DNA of 64,000 bases from positions 27,952,418 to 28,016,417 of the forward strand of contig OZ026601.1 of the NCBI GenBank assembly GCA_964020085.1, written 5' to 3'. The notes beneath the pieces are model-generated. The model was not told the DNA's origin, made no database searches, and saw only the letters and a list, made by a program, of their open reading frames with translations. Position numbers and translations under genes: made by a program. This document shows positions 10,881-22,900 of the stretch, in pieces; within the stretch, counting starts at the first letter, position 1, and each line of letters opens with the position of its first letter. This DNA is from Micromussa lordhowensis (Eukaryota; Cnidaria; Anthozoa; Scleractinia; Lobophylliidae).

Positions 10881-12630
10881 TGATGGATACTTCCTTTTTC
10901 AGCGTTTTATTCCTCTTTCTTTGCCTTCCAATTCCGCGATTGACCAGTGAAAAATCGAAGGCTGTTGGGAAGACAACGATCAGGTTTTCAGTTGCTGTGT
11001 TTTTACATTTCCGATAGAGGTATAACGCATGGTCTAAATGAGCGCGCGTCAGCCTTATACCAGACGAACAAGGACAAACCCATCCTCTACATGCAGGTTC
11101 TCGGAATTGGACCGCTGAGGTGAGGAGCACAACTTAATCGGTAAGTACAAAGCACCCAATATTTGGCAGTCATTTATGAAGCAAGTATCAAACAGGTCAA
11201 GCAAATAAAGTATTATTGCTTTTTTTAATCTTATATACACTCTTTGGACTTATATTACAATTGTACAAATGTCGCACGTTTTTAGCCTTAACTATCTATA
11301 TTACTACTAACTGTATTGCCGTTGCGCTCTGAACTAAAGAGACCAAAACAAAAGTTATGATTACGATATGTTTCAACGCCAGACACTCAGGCCTCGTCCA
11401 AAATACGAAATTTAAAAACGACGTTTCCACTCTGACAACGCATCCGGCAAATGTTTTTCTGTCCACACTACACCAATCATTTTGGATTTGCGTTTTATGA
11501 AAACTCGGGCAGGGAAATCACGTGATTACGGTGATGTCATCGTTTCGGTTTTCAAAATGTTTTCGTCCATACTAAAGCACAAAGCCGGCGTTTTCAAATT
11601 CCTCCGGTTTAAAGAGCGTTTTCGAGAAACTCTGTTTTCGTGACCGATTAGTCTAGACTGTATGCCTAACCGTAGAAATAAAGCTGCGTCTTCAACTTTC
11701 ATCGGCGTGATGTGGACGGGGAGAGGGGTGGGGGTGGGGCATTCTTGCTATTTGCGACTCGACGCTCTTGCAACACCATTAGTGAGAGAAACAACTGTGT
11801 ATTTAAAACCTCCTTTTTGTGCTCGTAATTTTTTTGACACCAAAACATCAAATTTAATCCTTTCCCCTTCTTGTCCATTTGGAAGCATTGTGTGATCCGT
11901 TCGATAGTATGAAACATCTCAGTTTCACCTGTCTTGCGGAAGGTAGCTTTATTTCCGAGTTTATGGAAATAAATGTCATAAATTAGAGCCTTGCCTTCAG
12001 TCTATGTTAAACAAAGGATGACACAGATTAAACACAACGCTGGATGAGGAAATTTTGTTTCACCATTAGAAACTAGTTCAGCGTTTTAGAGCCACCCATT
12101 GAGCTTAATTTTAAGGTTAATAATGGCATATTTTGACTACCCTTTGATTTGGTCTCACCCTCAGGTACAGTTTGAACAAAATCGTGTCAGCATTAACGAA
12201 GCACCCGTTAAATCCTCGACTCCCGAAGCCTGTAGAACAATTACTCCTCTGTCTTGGCTTAATCCGGTCCGTAGGACCATTCGAGGCGTCGTCTGTATTT
12301 TCTCATGATTGCCACATTTTAGTACCTTTGTCAAAAGTTTCCAGGTCTGGGTACGATATGAATATTTTAACCAATCAAAAATGGACACCACTTGGATGCC
12401 AAGACATGCGGAACGGTTCGGATCGAGAATGTTTTGAAATTTGCGGTACAAACTGTTGGTGTTGGGACTGGGTCTGCCGGGACTGCTGTTTAAACAAAGG
12501 ATGTTTGCAACACGATGCATGCTGCCGTTACACGAGCTCACAATACCCGTCGACCTACTGCCATCTTCCCTTCATTTACGGGTTTCACTGTAGTGGTTAT
12601 AATGGCTATCCTGAATGTCTCCACAATTGA
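10880..12630 (+). CDS. Secreted cysteine-rich protein with PLA2-like motif (copy 2)
   Basis: The strong part is the terminal exon (about 12171-12630). It ends with the same domain as copy 1: GCQDMR, CWCW, VC-x-DCCL, GCLQHDACC, YCHLPF, GYPEC. All cysteines in these shared blocks, the HD pair and the aromatic/glycine positions match. The 5' part is less sure. An ATG at 10880 opens a frame with a convincing signal peptide (MDTSFFSVLFLFLCLPIPRL). A possible donor CAG|GTTTTC after 10983 leaves two bases that fit either acceptor (after 12164 or 12170), giving a protein of about 187 residues. This model lacks the GCYCHNE block found in exon 1 of copy 1, so an intermediate exon may be missed. The central part of the terminal exon is not conserved with copy 1, suggesting fast divergence outside the cysteine domain. 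Confidence 0.55.
11393..11665. repeat. Miniature DNA element, GCCTCGTCC end
   Basis: Begins AGGCCTCGTCCAAAATACG and contains GTCCACACTACACC, GCGTTTTCAAATTCCTCCGG and TTTTCGTCCATACT blocks. The same set appears at about 60395-60823 and partly at 12770-12960. Non-coding, inside the presumed intron of the second PLA2-like gene. Confidence 0.5.
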
Positions 12631-13705
12631 CTGGTACGCGTGTTATTTTGCGCTCGAACAGCGCAAATCATTCCTGCAGAAACTGGTTGGATCCGCGCCT
12701 GAGGTCGCATCAGAATGGGCGTTTTGCAGCTGCTTAAAAAAATTATATTACGGGCTATAACTTGAAGACGGCCAGAAATGAAAAAAGTGCATATCAAAAA
12801 TAGCAAGTTTCCCCCAATCACAAATTCACTGCATGACTGACCTGTGATTGGTGCGTTTTTAAATTCCTACAGCGTAGTGTGTGAATGGAAAACACTTCAG
12901 AGTGAAAACGCCGGTTTTCAAATTTCTCCGGTGTATTGTGAACGGGACCATCATCAAAAGTAGGAAGTGGTAGTGTCCAGGTAAATAAGTGAAACAGGAT
13001 CAAACAAGGATAAGAAAAAGATATTGTTTGTTAATTTTGATTACGGCAAAAACAACAACAACAAAATTAGCTTTGAAGCCTCCAAAACGAATTCTCTGGA
13101 CAAAAGTATCAAACTACTTAATATATAAGATACTGTGCATGTATGCTTTCATTATAATAAAATAAACTATCTAAGCGGGTAAAACACTATTGAAAAGTAC
13201 GTCAGGGTCGATTTAAACGGTAGGAGGTTTTTCCTCCTGACAAGGAAAGACAGGAAACATGCGACATCCTTAATTACATACGATTGTCGCCACAAAGCAT
13301 AGGCATGAAAAATCGGGTAGACGAGCCGTGACGTTATTTTCTTCCAAAGTTTTGTTTAAAACCCGCAAGGAAGTCAAAGAAAAGAAGATGTAAAACTGGA
13401 AGCACCTTGGCAGGTCTAGCCTTAGGTCGAAATTATATTTTCTTCAATGCAGCCATTCTCAGTCATTTATATAAATTTAGTATAACGACTCTTATGAAAA
13501 TTTTTCTGATAAAAAAGTTTTGTTTCAATCTCGTTCAAAGGTCTCTTCACCTCCCGCCCGGCGTGAGAAGAAGAGAGACACCGGGAATGAGATTGGTTTA
13601 GTTTAGCTGTCGTAAAATTCAGAACTCTGATATTCAGTGTCAAGTTAAAATATTTAGAGTCTTTCTTGCGGACTCTTTGTCTCGCGGTGCATGTATAAGT
13701 TCATG
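12631..13705. other. Intergenic region with an element remnant
   Basis: About 12770-12960 holds a remnant of the GCGTTTTCAAATTYCTCCGG element family (GAAAACGCCGGTTTTC and GTGAACGGGACC). The remainder is AT-rich and carries 3' flanks of two converging genes (PLA2-like copy 2, plus; SAXO, minus). AATAAAATAAA at about 13158 could serve the plus-strand gene. Confidence 0.4.
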
Positions 13706-16700
13706 TCAAACTGTAGCCAAAGCCTTCTTTGCCAAGTGTTTGCTCATCCATTCTAAATAAGAACACTCGGGGAGCTTTTTGCGGTTATAAGCCTCATTGT
13801 AAGCCGTCGTACCAGGCATCTTGTCAGTGGACTTCTCAAACCGCTCTTCCGGTTTCAGACTCGTTCTTGGGCGTGCGCCTTCAGCCCCCTTAAAGTCCTG
13901 TGTTGTCACGGAACCGTCCGTGTGGAATTTCACCACTGGCTTGTGGTAAAAGCTTCTCTCGTGGAAGTCACCGTAGCGGACGTACGGTACTTTGCTGTAC
14001 GGTTTGAATTGCGTGCTGTAAGCAGTCTCGTCGAAGAACTTCGCTCTGCTTTGCTCGATCTTCGAGGGTGGTCTTATCTTAGGTGCCCTGACCGCTTCCT
14101 TCTGTTTGAAGTCTTCTTTGGTGATGGTGGTGGTGGCGAATTTTGTTTCTGGTGAAACGTAATCACCTCCGTCCGGTTTCAGCATTTTGGTGCGTTCAAT
14201 CTTACTCGGATCCCACGTGATCTTGTAAAACTGCTTATTGGTTGTCTCAAAGTCTTGTGCATTGTCCATGGCTAGTCTGAGAGTGGCTGGCGGTGGTGAA
14301 ATGGGTTTAGGCGGCAACGGCATTTTCGCGCCAAAACCTGGGAAGTCGCTCTTGGCTTGGGTGTCGCTGTGAAACTTGGCGCGCTTTTGCGTCTTCAGCG
14401 TTGGCTGGCGAATCTTCATCTCCGGTCTCGCGTCATTGTCTGGCGTCTTGTATTCATCCTTGTGAACCGTCTGTAAGAAGTGATCTCCTTCGATGCCAAT
14501 GGTCACTTGTGCCTCCTTTGGCTTGAACGCGTCGGGACGCGGTGCGAACTTGCCACGGTACACGTCTTGATTCCACGTTTTCACGTCATACTTTCCGTAT
14601 TTTTCAGGATAGAGAATAGCGCCCGTGTAACACGGAAGTTCGGCAAACGGAGCTTGAGGAATAGGCACTTTGGGTGTGAACGTTTGGTTGTGGGTGGTAG
14701 CTGATTGGAATTTTAGCCCCTGACCTTGCGTGACAGTCTGTGGTCGAGTTATCTTCACCACTTCTGACGGGCCTCGGTCAACAAAGTCTTGTGCATAAAC
14801 GGTCTTTCCGTCTATTTTTGCGTCTGGTCTTTTGTATTCTTCCACAAACTAAGGAACATAAGTAGATAGCAACAGAAAGCTTTTAGCACCTGGTAAAAAT
14901 TAAGCCCAAGTGTGTCTACGGGTTAGACTTTTTTATACTCGCCTGAGAGCGAGATTTAAGGTCCGGTAATAAGGTCAACATTTTGCTTCACCTTGTCTTG
15001 CAGCATAGTTGCATTGCAAGTTGAAACTCCTTCTTTTACATAATTTGACGTTTCGAAGAACTTCTACTTCGACGTCTGATCGTCATTTTTTTCTTAATTT
15101 CCCGTGCCAAGGAATTCCTCAGTATGAAGCTGTCGTTTCAGATAGCTAGGCGACAAGTTGTATTTCTATTTTTGCGACAGTTCTTCCAAGCCTTTTGCCT
15201 TTCGCTGTTGGTTTAATGGAACCAATAAGGTGCCCCAAAGACTACGATGGCCCTTGAGGTCTTTGCATAGGGCAAATATATGGTTTTCCGAGAGTTTCTG
15301 GTATACTTTGAATTCAGGCTCGTCTTCACCATCCATCATATTTTTTTTAAACTTGCCTCGTAGTCGCGTTTCTCGACAGCCAACCACAAGCGTTGAATTA
15401 AAACTTGTTGGGAGACAAGTTGTAGCCTCAGTGGTAATACGAGCAACAAAACTAAAATTTGTTGTAGAAAGTAGAACTCGAGTCTACTTTGTGTGTGCCT
15501 CGACTTCCAACACTGTATTTTGCTGCGAGACCAGTTGGTCACAAACGTGGTTAATACGACCGGACCTTTATTGCTGATTTAACTCGCCATCTGAGAGCAG
15601 TCGAAACTTCAAAATGGTGCCTTACCGGGTCTTACCGCATGAAGCATATAAAAGGGGCAACACCAACACAAAGAAATTCAGCCATTTACTTAAAAATTGT
15701 AACTTCATACCTTGCAACTCTCTTGTGGTTCAGGTTTCCTGGTAATGTAGTCCAGTCTCTGAACAGTTCTGAAATCCATGGGGGGTGGGTTGGGGTTTCT
15801 CAGCCGCGGAAGAGGTTTCCTCGCATTGCGCGGCCTCGCGCCATCGTGGAGTGTGTAGGTCTGCTGATAGTCGCTCTTAGCATCGGACAGCCCCGGTCGC
15901 TTGAACACTGCTTTCAGTTTTTGTGAATCCTTTGTACAACCGATATGGGGATGGTATCCGCTAAAAGACGAGACAAATCACATTGTTTAATGTTTCTGGC
16001 AACGTGTTAGGAAGCGTCCTGTCGGAAGCGTGACGCTTGTTCTGTTCCCTTCCCATGTCACGATCACGCAGTCTAGGAATTTCTGAGAGAGTCTTCCTAT
16101 TACAGCTTACGTGAAGCGTGAGTTACACGCAGAGAGAAGATAAAGTAAAGTACTGGTTTCCCATCTTCTTTTCCTCCACGCGTGGCTTCACGCTAGGGAA
16201 AACGCGTTCGCACGTGCCTTTTGTTGCATTGCGTGACAAATACAGTGTGCAGTTACAGAATACAATAATAAATAAATAATAATTAATACAAAATAAAATA
16301 CAACTCAGAAAAGAAGAAAATCTCAAAGGCAACAATGTGAAGCACCTGGTCTTTAAAATTCATTGTTTTCGCTATTATTTTTTATTATTTTTTCTTTAAA
16401 TTATTGGATTCTATTAGTCCTGACGATTAACGCAAAAGGCACGAGACGCTTTGAGTAAACACTTGCGATAGAAATGTCGATTTAATACATAAATGCGCAG
16501 TTTCTTGCCCATTTTTTCTTGGATAATGTCTGGGACTAGGATACAATGAAATGAAAATGAATTAAAGCAAATTTACTGTGATATTATTCTTATTACACAG
16601 AGATTGTCCTTGAGAAGGAAAACTTAGGATATCAAGTCTAGATAACTGTTCAGTGCTAGATCACGAGTTTCACTGGTAACTAATTCATATCAACCTACGG

Positions 16701-17325
16701 AAGACCACTGTCTAGGAAATTTAGTAGTACGCACTCGAATTCTAAGGTTTTTGTGCTTCAAAATCCCACCAAAGAACCCATAAAATATTAATCTTTAAAA
16801 CCTTTATAAAATTAAATTAATCGAAGTCTACATCGTCTAGAAAATACTACGGTCTCGATTAAATTCTAAGGTTAATGTTTTCAAAAACCTCATCTGAGGA
16901 TCGATAAAATACTAATCGCCAAGAACCTTTATAAACATAAATTTCATCGAAGCCTACACCGTCTTTGTCAACGCAAAACACACATACAAGCAATCAAGCA
17001 ACAACAAAACCCAGGAACCCTCAAGTGGGCTAAATCTACATTCACCTGGCCTCGTCTGTAATTTCTAATTAAGAAGCCAGTTACCGTTCGATTTTAGCCT
17101 CTTCTATTCTTTTATCTCAAGATCCTTATAGGTTTTTGTTAATGGTACAATAAAACAGCTGCAGGTCGAGACAAAATGCATGGCGAGTATTAATAATGTA
17201 TCAAACAAGCTGGTACCTTCTGAGCTCCATACTTACCCACAATCGCACAGCTCGCAAACACATTTTAGTCCCTTCTCTTTCAAAAGCTTCTCAGTTTCTG
17301 CCGTGTATATTCTTGGTGCAGTCAT
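13706..17325 (-). CDS. SAXO1: Stabiliser of axonemal microtubules (SAXO/FAM154 family)
   Basis: Three exons on the minus strand: 17325-17237, 15960-15711 and 14848-13706, giving 493 residues (family members are usually about 400-480). Exon 1 starts MTAPRIYTAETEKLL and ends with the family hallmark CVCELCDCG. The split glycine codon (GG|C) joins exon 2, which reads GYHPHIGCTKDSQKLK and then DYQQTYTLHD. Exon 3 (phase 0, F-V-E-E-Y-K-R-P-D) holds repeated modules around K/R-x-K-F-x3-T-x3-x-D/Y-F, for example LKFQSATTHNQTF, AKFHSDTQAKSDF, AKFFDETAYSTQF and VKFHTDGSVTTQDF, as in the Mn microtubule-binding repeats. Members bind and stabilise ciliary and flagellar microtubules. Whether it is the SAXO1 or SAXO2 orthologue is not decided. 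Head-to-head with PMS1. No defect seen. Confidence 0.9.
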
Positions 17326-18088
17326 TTTGCTACTTCCACCTTCTTCAAAACCTAAAAAACACACTCCAAACTTTAGTCGCCAAAAGACAAGCGCTTCATG
17401 AATTAATTCAGTCGAGTTCACGGATGTTGCTTTCACAATTCGTGACTTTTCACACTGCCAATTACCTTCAAAACAATGTTATTATCGCTGGTCCAACTTC
17501 CACAAACGTAGGTCATGTGTATCTTATGCCGATTCGTTGAAAATCAAAATCTTTTTTATCAGTATACGTTTAGAGACAATATTCACAAGTTGCCTCATCA
17601 AGAGCGATTGAGTGTTGTGAGCAGGCGTTTACACGGTGTATGCCATCGCCATTGACAACCGCTCATGATATGAATATTCTGAATAATTGCCCAGTCGGAC
17701 TATTCCCTGGGGTGAACTAAACGTCAAAATGGATGTCACTGATTGGATATTGTATTTGTTTTGCTGTTTATGGGCTATTATGTAGTTTGATATACACCAG
17801 ATAACTAACAATTACATTGCAAATATTAAATTTAATGATTATTTTGGCTGGCTACTTGATCCCGTCGGAGAAATTGTCGGTAATGTTCGTAGAATTCCGA
17901 TACGTTAGTAAATGATGTCGAAGGAAAGTCACATGATCCGAATACTTTTCCCGCTCAAGATCAAATATGGCGGACCAAGAACTCAAAACATCATTGCAGA
18001 GTTTTTAGCCTGTAAAACAGATCGATCGTTAATAGAAGCTTCTTAAGCATCTAAGTTGGCGGAAATATATTCTTCGAGCTCAAGCGCG
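17326..18088. promoter_or_regulatory. Divergent SAXO / PMS1 intergenic promoter region
   Basis: 763 bp separate the two start codons on opposite strands, so both promoters and 5' UTRs must lie here. A GATTGG (CCAAT-type) box is visible near 17742. GTTGTCAATGGCGAT on the minus strand near 17650 is only loosely like an RFX X-box, which would fit a ciliary gene. No TATA box was called. Confidence 0.5.
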
Positions 18089-19892
18089 ATGAATCTTTTG
18101 CCTTCGTCAACAGTTCGACTAATCGCTAGTTCTCAAGTCATCACCTCTGTCAGCTCGGTAGTGAAAGAACTGATCGAGAATTCTCTTGATGCTGGCGCGT
18201 CGAGCATTGAAGTGAAACTGGTAAGTTTGTAATTGTTTTTTTTTTTTCAACCTTTTACTGTTTTCTTCGTTCATTTGTAGAATCAAAGAAGAGTTGTTGA
18301 AGTTCCATGTCAGTTTGCTAGCGATGCAATTCCGTCAACAATGCCTTCACTACGAAACAAATTTTTTTCCAGATTGCTTTGCCTCACAAATTTGAAAAAG
18401 GCTCGTGCAAACCATTATGGACATGCGGTTCACATAGTACATTGGGTAACTAAAATTAGCCTGATGGGGTATGCAGCATTGATTTCTTGACAAGCAATGG
18501 CTGTCATTGCCCCCCCCCCCCCCCCTGGAGGCCCTCATAAACCTGACTTTGTCAGCTGTTACACATACATGTACTATAAGTTGTTCATCATGTGTTTAAT
18601 CGAAAGGTTGAATTTTTATACTTTTAACTTAAAGACAGGCAGGCCTTCAGTTTATCACCATTGGGTAAACGATTCCAACTTGCCCAGGTGGTAATACAGC
18701 CGCCTTTCATTCTCTCCCGCTACTAACGTGCCAAACGCGAAGAAAGCGGGAGCGAATGAAAGGCGGCTGTATTCGCAGGCTAGGTGGTAATCTGAAAGTT
18801 TTATTTTCTCAACTTTACATATTTCCAGTTCATTGATTGATTGAATGATCGAGTGAAAAGTGACTGAGCGATCAATTGATTGATTATGACTGATTGATAG
18901 ACTGACTGACTTACTGACTGAGTTAGTGATTGAGAGATTGATTGACTGACCAATAATTGCTCAATTATTGATCCATCCATTCATGTATCTATCTTATAGG
19001 CCGATGAGGGTTTGTCATGTACATATGCATTTACAATGTATCTTTTTACAGTTCTATTGAGTGTCAAATCTAGCTGTATTTTATTCTAGGAAGGATGGGG
19101 CCTGCAAAGAATTGAAGTCCGCGACAATGGCTGTGGAATAAAACCTGAAGATGCCCCCTTTATGGCTCAACCCCATTACACTTCAAAAATATCAAGTGAC
19201 ACAGACTTGAAATCCCTCCAAACATATGGCTTCCGCGGTGAAGCTCTGGGGTCACTTTCATCAGTTAGCAATGTATCCGTTTTGACCAAGACTGCATCTG
19301 AAGAAGTTGGCATGCATTACACACTAGAGCGTAACGGCAAAATAGGGGCCACTCAACCAAAACCCACTACTACTGGCACAACTATCACAGCAACAAACTT
19401 ATTTAAGAACCTCCCTGTCCGCAAGCAATTCTCTAGTAACAGTAAAAAATGCAAAGATGAGTTAAAAAAGGTTGAGGACTTGGTGATGGCATATGCATTA
19501 ATACACCCCACTCTGCGGATACTTTTACGCCATAACAAAGCTGTTGTCTGGCAAAAGAGTAAAGTTGCTGATCAAAGAACAGCTTTATTGTCAGTTTTTG
19601 GAACATCTTTATTGGCACAAATGGGTGCGATAAATTATCATGATGAAAGCAGTGGCGTTAATATAGTTGGATTTCTTCCAAGGCCGGGATATGATTTGGA
19701 AATTACTGGACGTGCAGTGAATGACAGATGTTTTGTCTTTTTTAATGGAAGGCCTGTGAATATGAAACAAATTTCTCAGGTACGTTTTTGTGGTCAACAG
19801 TCTTAAAAAAACTATCTCCCTTAAAAAAACTACCTCCCTTAACCCTTTCACCACCAGTGGCCCCTTATAGATTTTACTCTGTCTAACGCCAG

Positions 19893-19929
<37 letters not shown>

Positions 19930-22900
19930 ATCAAAGGCAGACCCTTGGTGGTGAAAGGGTTAAAAAAAACTATCTCCCTTAAAAAAACTTAGGGTTAGGG
20001 TTAGGATCCTATGATATTTATTTCATTAAATCAATTTGCTAACTATAAATAATCATTCATTGGGGTCACCAATGTGACCAAATATCTTTCACTGGCAACT
20101 AACTTTCCATGCTTTTCACTGATTGAAATACTTTTCCTTGTGACTCACCTGAAAGCCTAGTGGCCAGCTGGCATCAAGGTTTTTCCTGAAAGTCGGGCCC
20201 TGCATTCCTTGCTTGAGTACATTCTTTAATTTAAATGTTGTCTAAATTCCTAAAGAATATCCTGAGGACATACTTGGAGTGGATTTTGTTTGTTGGTGGT
20301 TCTCACTTTGCTCTTAGGGTTTCCCTCCGGATTCTCCATGACTAGAATAGAGGAGTGCATGAAAACCAGCTAAGGCTGATGTAGCTTCTTCTGTAAATAT
20401 TGTAATGGACCACTTTGAGAACCAGAAAAAAATGTGAAGCTAAAGAATCAGCTGGCATCTCTTTCTGGCCCTAAATAGCAATTCTTTTTTACTTCATTAC
20501 TTTTTTGCTACGGGCTCATCAAAATACGGCACAACTCGTAAAAATACCTAGTGATACTACACACTAAAACGTCTAATAAGATATACATGTGTATATTTCC
20601 TCTAGAAAAGCACTGTAACATTGTTATTAACTCTGACATGATAGTATATATTTGGAATGAGCAACAACAATAACATGATTGTGCAAACTCAAGGCCAAGG
20701 TTGACTCTAACAACTCTAAGGTTGACTCTAACGATAAAAGGGTAAATACCTCTGACTTTGATTTTTCTCTTGTTCATTCACAGCTGATCAAGCAATACTA
20801 CAACAAGCAAACATCTGCTACATCAAACAAATACCCTGTAGCTTTTTTAAGTGTAAACATACCTCCATCATTTCTTGACGTCAATCTGGAACCCAACAAA
20901 ACCAGTGTGATGTTGACAAACAAAGAAGAAGTGATGACAGTTTTAACTAACCTTGTTGAAGAGTTTTATTCTGATGAGAAAAACAAGCTTCCATCAAGCA
21001 ATAATATTGATTGCAACAATGTTGCGGAAAAGGGGATTGCCATCATTAGTAAACTTGGTGACATCACAAATACTTGTAGCTTGGATGGAGAAGTGACATC
21101 TTGTACTTCCAGTATCACAGGCAAGAAAAGCAATGCACAAAATACATCCCTTCATCTGAACAGAAATTCAGTGCTGGAAGACACACGACCAAAAATTAAT
21201 GTGGAGCGTGAAGTTGAACAAACTCATGATGTGGAAGAAATGACTAGTAGTTCAACAACCTTATTTGATAACAATAGCAAAGGAGAAAACAGCCCAGTGA
21301 CTTATAAAAATGGTTTGACGACTGAGGAATCATCCTGCCATGAAGGAACAATCCCAGCCAGCCGAGTCAAAGATAGTTCTTCAAGTTCAGTTGTAGTGAA
21401 GACAGTAACTGCCGATCAAGGTGGTTTACGTTCTTCCTTGCAGAACGACACATGCAGGTTGCCTCCAACAGACTCTTTACAATCTGTGGAACTCTGTGAG
21501 ACAATGAGTGACAAGACTTTGTGTGAGACTAGCGAATCAACATGTCATCTGGAAAATAACTTGTGTAATTCCTTGAAAGAGTCCCGAGACAGTCATGCCA
21601 TGGAAAATGGTAATTGTGAGATTGGTAACAGCCTTTCAAATTTGAGCAATGATACACAGATTAACAATGACAAACTCAATGAAAAATCAGCTTCAAAAAC
21701 AGTGAGCAATTTAAAAAACACCAATGTAGCTAACACCAATAGAACACCACTAGGAAATCAGGAACTGTCTAAGAACACTTCATTGGCTTGCACCCTGGCC
21801 AAACGTTCCTCGTTAGAAAACTTATTTTCATTAGACATGGATGATTTGTTTGAGGATTCGGACTTTGATCTCTCAGATATAAACTCAAACTTAAAAACAA
21901 CAGGCACATCTAATCATGATCGTAATTCAGAGAAGGCTCCTGCTGCAGAATCATCTTCCTCTGCATTTGATCAGGAGACTGCGTCTGCTGTGAAATCTCC
22001 TGTGACAGTGGTAGTTTCATCTGGAGCAACTGAGGCACCGTGTAGTGACAAAGAATGGAGTATGGGACGTGGAATTGTCGATAAGCAAGGAAATCCTGTG
22101 CAGGTCAGGGCTGTAATAAATTTTATATTCACCTGTAGCCTTGATCTTCACATCCGTACCAAACTTGTTACTGTACTTTGTGGGTGAATTGTATCAACTA
22201 CAGGCCAGTTCACCCGTAACATCAAGGGCCCATCAAACATGCTCAGTCGTAACAGGTGTTACGGGTTACGGCCCTTGTTGATAGCCCTGCAGGTATAACT
22301 CCCAAGGGTAATCAGCTGGGGTTTCATTTAGGGCAGGGCATGGTTTAACCATCTAGAGGAAAGTTTTTCTTCTAAAAAATCTAAGTTGAAAAAGATTTGC
22401 CTGCCTGTGAGGACCAGTTATCCTTTGCTCAAAACGTTATTCAAACCCCTGCATCAGACATGAAGGGATTTGCATAAATTTCACTCCCTACTTGTACAGG
22501 GGAAAGTCAAGTTTCAGCCTGTGACATATAGGAAAATAGACAATGTATACCATAGTTAATACCGTAACATATACAATGTATATTGTGATTTCAGCCTGTT
22601 TCCTTGCTTACTCCTGGCCCACCACAGCAAATATCACTTTGCAAAACCCCTGTTATACATGTACCTTTGCAAGGAAAGAGAAAACATTCATCTGATCAGG
22701 TACAGAAATAATGAGTTGAACATATTATTGTTTTTTTTTTAAATAGAACAGGGTGGTGATTTTTGTCTAGTTGTTGCTGTGTCCAGAGGGAGAGCTTTGA
22801 ATATTTGAGTCTGTCTAATAGCTCTTTGAACCCTCAGCGATAAAAATTCAGCACCAAGATATTTTGAAGCAGCTGAGCTGAGGAGGGGGAGGGGTGGAGT

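Noticed and set aside
10572..10883. Open frame of about 100 codons before PLA2-like copy 2
   Set aside because: Half of it is translated TTTCCGAAGAT repeat; no start context, signal peptide or domain.
13922..14155. Open frames antisense to the third SAXO exon
   Set aside because: They are shadows of the long, clearly coding minus-strand exon and show no domain.
15158..15577. 139-codon plus-strand frame in a SAXO intron
   Set aside because: Composition is intronic, no domain, and no splice signals in keeping with a gene.
17640..17660. RFX X-box for the ciliary SAXO gene
   Set aside because: Second half-site does not fit the consensus well enough to call.
19989..20004. TTAGGG repeats as a telomere or chromosome-end signal
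   Set aside because: Fewer than three units within a gene intron; too short to mean more than an interstitial fragment.
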